Positions 60,129 through 64,000 of a stretch of 64,000 bases of DNA are shown one piece after another. The notes under the pieces were generated by a model that did no database searches, had not been told where the DNA came from, and was given only the letters and a program-made list of their open reading frames with translations. The translations under genes were made by a program, and so were the position numbers. Origin of the DNA: Lentzea atacamensis (GTDB lineage: Bacteria; Actinomycetota; Actinomycetes; Mycobacteriales; Pseudonocardiaceae); NCBI RefSeq assembly GCF_003269295.1, contig NZ_QLTT01000014.1:1-64000 (forward strand). The letters run 5' to 3'. Position 1 is the stretch's first letter. Every line of letters starts with the position of its first letter.

Positions 60129-60254
60129 CGGTGAAATACATTTCACCGTTCACTCTAACGGAGTAGTCTCGGACGCGTAGAGTTATCAGTGGAGCACTCC
60201 TAGTGCAGCCCCGTCGGCTCCGTCGTGAAACGAATTTCACGACGGAGCCGACGG
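60129..60254. promoter_or_regulatory. Two inverted repeats sharing GTGAAA-N4-TTTCAC
   Basis: CGGTGAAAT-AC-ATTTCACCG spans 60129-60148. A second, perfect 20-bp-stem hairpin with a CGAA loop spans 60211-60254 just after the diguanylate cyclase gene, acting as its likely terminator. Both contain GTGAAA-N4-TTTCAC at the centre, so the same protein might bind both. Confidence 0.6.
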
Positions 60255-60267
60255 CGTACCGAGCTGA

Positions 60268-61614
60268 CTACGCGATCACGGCTCGCGTCCGGCCTGGCTC
60301 GCCGGCCACGACCACCTTGTTACGTCCGGTGTGTTTCGCCTGGTACATGGCTTCGTCCGCCCGTTTGAGAAGGACGTCCGGGCCGGTGTCGGACGTGGTC
60401 ACCGCGACGCCGATCGAGGCGGTGCACGGCCAGTCGGCGCCACCCACGATCACGGGGTCACCGCCGCGTAACCGGGTCGCGAGGACCCGCACGTCCCGAA
60501 TGCCCTCCAGCAGCCGATCAGCCACCTGGCGGGCCTCATCCACATCGGCGTCGGGCAGGGCCACCACGAACTCCTCGCCGCCGAACCGGGTGACGTGGTC
60601 GCCGCTGCGTACCCGGTCGGTGAGCGCCTGCGCCACCTGCTGGAGCACCTCGTCCCCGGACAGATGTCCCAGGGTGTCGTTGATCTTCTTGAAGTGGTCC
60701 AGATCCACCAGCACCACCGCGCGCGGGCGTCCCGCCGCCGCCGCCCGCCGCAGCCCGTCCAGCGCCTTGTGCTCCCACCCGGCCTTGTTCAGCACCTGGG
60801 TCAGCGGGTCGGTCCAGGCCGCCTTCTGCGCGAGCCGGACCGCCTGCTCGGCCTGCGCCCGCGCGCCGGCCAGGCGGTTGATCACTGTGCCGACACCCAC
60901 CATCACCACGACCAGGACCGGATGCGACTGCGCCAGCGCGACCGCCACGCCGAGCGAAATCGCCAGGTACATCTCCCGCCACTGACGCGGAGTCCCGAAC
61001 ACCTGCGACAGCGGCGGCCGCTGATCGGCCTCGAGCAGGATCACCACGCCGATCAGCAGCAGCTGCTGCACGCAGAACACCGCGGCCGCCACCAGCACCA
61101 CCGCGCCCTCGACCAGCACGCCGCGGCCCAGCGCGCCCGTGGCCCAGGTCAGCCAATGCGCCGAGCACGCCGCCAACATGATCGAGCACCCGGTCAGCAC
61201 GGCCTTGAACGTCGGCTTGCGCGCGATGCGGTGCCGCTGCCACCGCGTCAGCGCGATCAGCACCGCCACCAGCGGGATCGGCAGCAACAGCGCCGCCGGG
61301 AAGGTCCAGATCGACAACACGTCGATGTGCAGCTTCGTCCCGTCAGCGCGGCGCCGCTCCTCCGCCCGCCGCGACAGCTGCACGTGCGCCAGCGCGGCCG
61401 TCGCCAGCAGGCCCAGCCGTGCCCAATCCTCGCCGGTGGGCCGCGGGCCGGTCAGCGCCGAATGCACGACCCACCCCACCGTGCCCAGCTCCACGAGCAG
61501 GACGCCGGCGAGCACCCGAGGCCGCAGCGTCCACAACCCCCATTGCCTCCAGTTCATCAGCCGGACCCAAACATCCGTCGACCGGACGTAACGCGAATAG
61601 GTCGACTCCGCCAC
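60268..61614 (-). CDS. Diguanylate cyclase (GGDEF)
   Basis: A 448-residue membrane protein. Several TM helices occupy about residues 28-240 (VLAGVLLVELGTVGWVVHSA, LHIDVLSIWTFPAALLLPIP, GAVVLVAAAVFCVQQLLLIG), then a GGDEF domain: WTDPLTQVLNKAGWE, VDLDHFKKINDTLGHLSGDE, inhibitory-site RxxD in DRVRSGDHVTRF and the active-site GGEEF. It synthesises cyclic di-GMP. Start is the GTG at 61614; ATG 61557 is possible. The domain is complete and should be active. Confidence 0.92.
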   Translation of the reverse strand: MAESTYSRYVRSTDVWVRLMNWRQWGLWTLRPRVLAGVLLVELGTVGWVVHSALTGPRPTGEDWARLGLLATAALAHVQLSRRAEERRRADGTKLHIDVLSIWTFPAALLLPIPLVAVLIALTRWQRHRIARKPTFKAVLTGCSIMLAACSAHWLTWATGALGRGVLVEGAVVLVAAAVFCVQQLLLIGVVILLEADQRPPLSQVFGTPRQWREMYLAISLGVAVALAQSHPVLVVVMVGVGTVINRLAGARAQAEQAVRLAQKAAWTDPLTQVLNKAGWEHKALDGLRRAAAAGRPRAVVLVDLDHFKKINDTLGHLSGDEVLQQVAQALTDRVRSGDHVTRFGGEEFVVALPDADVDEARQVADRLLEGIRDVRVLATRLRGGDPVIVGGADWPCTASIGVAVTTSDTGPDVLLKRADEAMYQAKHTGRNKVVVAGEPGRTRAVIA

Positions 61615-61729
61615 ACTGTGCTGCGAAGGTCCCCTCTCCCCCGAGCGCGGACGCCATGCCCCACCGGCCGCCCCACGGCTGGTGAGTGCCTGCGCTGCGC
61701 GCGAGACCTCCCGTCAGGAGGTGATCCCC

Positions 61730-61756
61730 GTGCGCCACGGCGAAGTTGAGTGGTGA
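61730..61756 (+). CDS. Micro-ORF 1, MRHGEVEW
   Basis: GTG 61730 is preceded by AGGAGGTGATC (61716-61726), a perfect anti-Shine-Dalgarno match, and encodes VRHGEVEW before TGA. A second micro-ORF with the same C-terminal GEVEW follows. The shared ending and excellent ribosome binding sites suggest translated peptides. Function unknown. Confidence 0.5.
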   Translation: MRHGEVEW

Positions 61757-61824
61757 GCCCCCCGTTGTCCACGTCATGCCGGACAACCGCGCCGTCCCGG
61801 GCGCGACTGGGGGAGGTGAACTCG

Positions 61825-61854
61825 ATGAAGCTGCGCGGCGAAGTCGAGTGGTAG
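61825..61854 (+). CDS. Micro-ORF 2, MKLRGEVEW
   Basis: ATG 61825 follows GGAGGTGA (61812-61819) and encodes MKLRGEVEW before TAG. It lies 69 bp after micro-ORF 1 and 31 bp before a strong terminator hairpin. Between the two micro-ORFs GTTGTCC and GGACAAC form a 7-bp stem. Confidence 0.5.
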   Translation: MKLRGEVEW

Positions 61855-61884
61855 ATCGCACTCCAAGCGATACCTGAACGTCGG

Positions 61885-61924
61885 CGGCGGTTCGCGACGG
61901 GCGCCCACCCGTCGCGAACCGCCG
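61885..61924 (+). terminator. Terminator hairpin, 17-bp stem
   Basis: CGGCGGTTCGCGACGGG (61885-61901) pairs with CCCGTCGCGAACCGCCG (61908-61924) around a 6-nt loop. It bounds the transcript of the two micro-ORFs. Confidence 0.8.
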
Positions 61925-62133
61925 TTGTGCTGTCGTGGACGTTCTCCACGCCTTGTCTCCCCCCGCCGTGCCGTGCGCGCCGTCCGGCCTCCCGTTTCCG
62001 GACCTGCGATGTCCACGCCGACGCTAAGCACGATTGCGCCGTGAAACATCTCCATAATGAAAGTAATACCTGAACGGCCTAAGCGGATACCCAGCGTGAC
62101 CAGATTGGAGGCCGCCGATGGGATCTGGTCCCG

Positions 62134-62601
62134 TCACATGACCGTGTCACCGCGCGTAACGGGCACAGGCCGCCGTGCCCGCGTGGCCGACAACCCGACG
62201 GGCAACAACTCGGCGCTGCCTCCCCACTCCAGCGCGGCGCAGCGCGGGAAGATCGCCTCGATCGACGCGGCCCCCTGCAGTGTCACCCCGGCCAGCTGCA
62301 CCGGAGCGATCAGCACGGGTTGCACGCAGCCGAGATCGAGCGTCTCGTCCACGGCATGCACGGCCGACAGGACGCTGTCGTCGAGAAGCGTCCCCAGCTC
62401 CTCGGCGTCGATCATCTCCGGCGTGTAGACCACCAGCAGCAGCATCCGCGGCCCCATGCCCGGCGGCAGGATCCCCGCCACCGCGGCGATCGGGCCCGCC
62501 GTGTGGAAGCTGATGACAGCGGTCACCAGCTGTCCGCAGACCTGCTCCAGGTCCAGGCCCGGCGGCCACACGGCCTGCACGGTGAACGGCTCGGTCCGCA
62601 C
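62134..62601 (-). CDS. Hypothetical protein, 155 aa
   Basis: Starts at GTG 62601 with GGGGGAGGGG upstream. It is a compact alpha/beta protein (DLEQVCGQLVTAVISFHTAG, RMLLLVVYTPEMIDAEELGT) of about 155 residues with a Val/Arg-rich end. No known domain. It follows the cupin gene leftward by 30 bp and may be in the same operon. Confidence 0.55.
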   Translation of the reverse strand: MRTEPFTVQAVWPPGLDLEQVCGQLVTAVISFHTAGPIAAVAGILPPGMGPRMLLLVVYTPEMIDAEELGTLLDDSVLSAVHAVDETLDLGCVQPVLIAPVQLAGVTLQGAASIEAIFPRCAALEWGGSAELLPVGLSATRARRPVPVTRGDTVM

Positions 62602-62631
62602 ATCCCCTCCCCCGCTGGTCGGTGACCTGGA

Positions 62632-63135
62632 CTAGGCGCTTTCCTGCATTTGCGGTGGCGGGCCGACGATCGGGATGTCGTGCTGGGCGCCGAGAGTGGC
62701 GAGCCGTCCGAACAACTCCTCGTCCGTCGGCGCCGCCGCACCCGACAAGGCGCTCACCGCCATGACGAACCGCTCGTAGTTCCCCGCGAGCGCGAGGCCG
62801 CTCGGCACGGTGAGCACGTACATCTGGGCGTCGTGCAGAACCTGGAAGCTGTGCGCCTCGCGGGCAGGCAGAAACGCCATACCCGATCCCTCCACGACCT
62901 GCGTCACATCGCCCGCCACGAATCGCACCGCGCCGGAGGCCACGATGAACAACTCGTGCTCGCTCAGGTGCTGGTGCAACGGCGGAGCGAAACCTGTCGG
63001 GACGATGCCCGCGTCCAGCGCCGACAACGCGCCCCCGGTCGCGGCCGCTGGCACGAGCACCCGGTGGGTCGTGGCAAGAAACGGCAACTCCGCAGCCTCG
63101 GACGAGGCGGTCACCACGGGTCGAAGATCAGTCAT
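62632..63135 (-). CDS. Cupin-domain protein
   Basis: A 167-residue cupin. Metal-binding motif PLHQHLSEHELFIVASGAVR contains the two His and Glu expected for the first cupin motif, and FLPAREAHSFQVLH the second. It starts at ATG 63135, with GGAGG upstream. Could be a dioxygenase, isomerase or ligand-binding protein. Confidence 0.8.
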   Translation of the reverse strand: MTDLRPVVTASSEAAELPFLATTHRVLVPAAATGGALSALDAGIVPTGFAPPLHQHLSEHELFIVASGAVRFVAGDVTQVVEGSGMAFLPAREAHSFQVLHDAQMYVLTVPSGLALAGNYERFVMAVSALSGAAAPTDEELFGRLATLGAQHDIPIVGPPPQMQESA

Positions 63136-63624
63136 GCTGCTTGGCCTCCACGGGGCCTCAAGCAGGGGGATGACGGGTCACCGGGTCGCCTCCCCCCAGT
63201 GGAGACCCGGCACAACGGCCTTACCGGCCCCGCCCCCCGGCGCGGGCCTCTCGTCGGTGATGCGCTCGCACCACACGGGTCGTCCGATGCGCCTCCCCGC
63301 CGTCGGCGCGGTGGTGAGAGCGATGTCACGAACGACGGACCGCACTCGCCCCGGCCAGTCGGCTGTTGCGGAGCGCGATTCCCACTCGTCTCGAAACTAA
63401 CACGGTCGGCCTAGGGCGGCCCGGAACCCGACGAACATCGTGCAGGCGACGGCTACAGCACGCCATCGCTTCACCCGTTCGAGCTAGGTAATAGGCAAAA
63501 CTACGGGTTTCTACCCGGCGCAGAATTACTTCGTTTCCGGATCGGTTAACCGCAGGTAGTGTCGCAGGCTCGAACGAGCCAAAGAGCAGGTCAGAGACTG
63601 TAAACACGTTCCATAGGGGGGCAC
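63136..63624. other. Intergenic region
   Basis: About 490 bp between divergent genes. CGGGT-TTCT-ACCCG (63504-63517) is a short inverted repeat; the AT-rich stretch around 63480-63560 probably holds promoters. No gene is supported. Confidence 0.4.
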
Positions 63625-64000
63625 GTGTCCACTCAGGACCAATTGAAGGACGAACTGCGCGCCAAGCAGAAACAGATCTGGAGCGTGCAGGTGTGTGAAG
63701 TCGCACTCGCTGTGCGGCACATGTGGCAGGCGATGGCCAATGACCTGGGCATCAGCGAGGACGCGGTGCAGGTAATCACCAACCTCGCCAAGAAATCCGG
63801 TGACAACACGCTGTCGGAGTTCGAGCTCGCGCGGGTCAGTGACCTCACCGAGGAGCGCGCCAGGGCGGCGATCGACACCCTGGTGGCGCGCGGGTGGGCG
63901 GTCCGCCACCTCCGCATGCCCACTGATGATCCTCGCGACCGCCGCATCCAGCTGCCCGCCGAGTTCATCCGCGACGTCTTCGGCTACTACGGGCTGCAGG
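63625..64000 (+). CDS. Winged-helix (MarR-like) regulator, partial
   Basis: GTG 63625, preceded by AGGGGGG, opens a frame that runs off the window end (125 codons). N-terminal helices (QDQLKDELRAKQKQIWSVQV) lead to a MarR-type wHTH: LSEFELARVSDLTEERARAA, IDTLVARGWAVRHLRMPTDD and RDRRIQL, with the D-x-R-x-R motif in DDPRDRR. The C-terminal dimerisation helices are outside the window. Confidence 0.7.
   Translation, partial: MSTQDQLKDELRAKQKQIWSVQVCEVALAVRHMWQAMANDLGISEDAVQVITNLAKKSGDNTLSEFELARVSDLTEERARAAIDTLVARGWAVRHLRMPTDDPRDRRIQLPAEFIRDVFGYYGLQ

Noticed and set aside
61656-61685. A further micro-ORF MPHRPPHGW upstream of the GEVEW pair
   Set aside because: No ribosome binding site and no GEVEW ending; likely chance.
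61730-61854. Biarylitide-type P450 precursor peptides
   Set aside because: The peptides do not match the short aromatic/His precursor pattern and no P450 is adjacent (nearest at 55-56 kb, with its own region).

Overview
The window is high-GC DNA with dense, often 4-bp-overlapping genes, GTG starts, leaderless-looking promoters and many family matches typical of filamentous Actinobacteria. Pseudonocardiales would fit best, but no rRNA or other marker gene is present, so this is inference. A ParA-type ATPase, a tyrosine recombinase and a KfrA-like coiled-coil gene suggest plasmid or integrated-element sequence at the left end; the rest reads like the accessory arm of a chromosome or megaplasmid.

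Layout. 1-1476: partition-like pair (ParA plus a VEQP-repeat partner cut by the window edge). 1.68-2.31 kb: AT-rich, hairpin-containing non-coding island. 2.3-9.8 kb: leftward run of element genes ending in a tyrosine recombinase and including two frameshifted small genes. 9.97-15.6 kb: rightward run of mostly unknown element genes, with two very small coupled genes. 15.7-20.3 kb: a broken ATP-dependent DNA ligase and an intact error-prone polymerase DnaE2. 20.5-35.8 kb: the centrepiece, a regulator/kinase/glycosyltransferase operon divergent from a 15-gene, almost fully coupled operon that joins 7-deazaguanine (preQ0) genes (fused QueD-like, QueE, QueC-like) to a nucleoside deoxyribosyltransferase, sugar-phosphate enzymes, phosphatases, a nucleotidyltransferase and five kinase-fold proteins. 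36-42 kb: hypothetical genes, a DUF4238-like protein, a gene behind duplicated 17-bp palindromes, and a Nudix hydrolase. 42-48 kb: leftward exported-protein operon (three DUF3558-like proteins, one membrane-anchored protein, a type II thioesterase, a GNAT and a glutaminyl cyclase-like lipoprotein). 48.4-54.4 kb: degenerate inositol-monophosphatase-like protein, XRE regulator, YczE-like membrane protein, two secreted proteins with duplicated 5' regions, a poly-Asn leader with a hairpin, an MFS exporter and a PurU-like formyl-THF hydrolase. 55.0-58.7 kb: cytochrome P450 and a large LuxR regulator, bracketed by two copies of a ~110-bp non-coding element. 59-64 kb: small regulators, a diguanylate cyclase, two tandem micro-ORFs ending in GEVEW, a cupin and a partial winged-helix regulator.

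How it fits together. The 20.5-35.8 kb locus looks like a self-contained route to a 7-deazapurine-containing small molecule or nucleotide: QueD/QueE/QueC make a preQ0-type base, the deoxyribosyltransferase could move it onto a sugar, and the epimerase, isomerase, HAD, IMPase and kinases would supply or tailor phosphorylated sugars or nucleotides. The absence of GTP cyclohydrolase, QueF and TGT argues against ordinary queuosine biosynthesis. The 48-58 kb region has the character of a regulated export and tailoring locus. Functional statements are read from sequence motifs alone; nothing was searched against databases.
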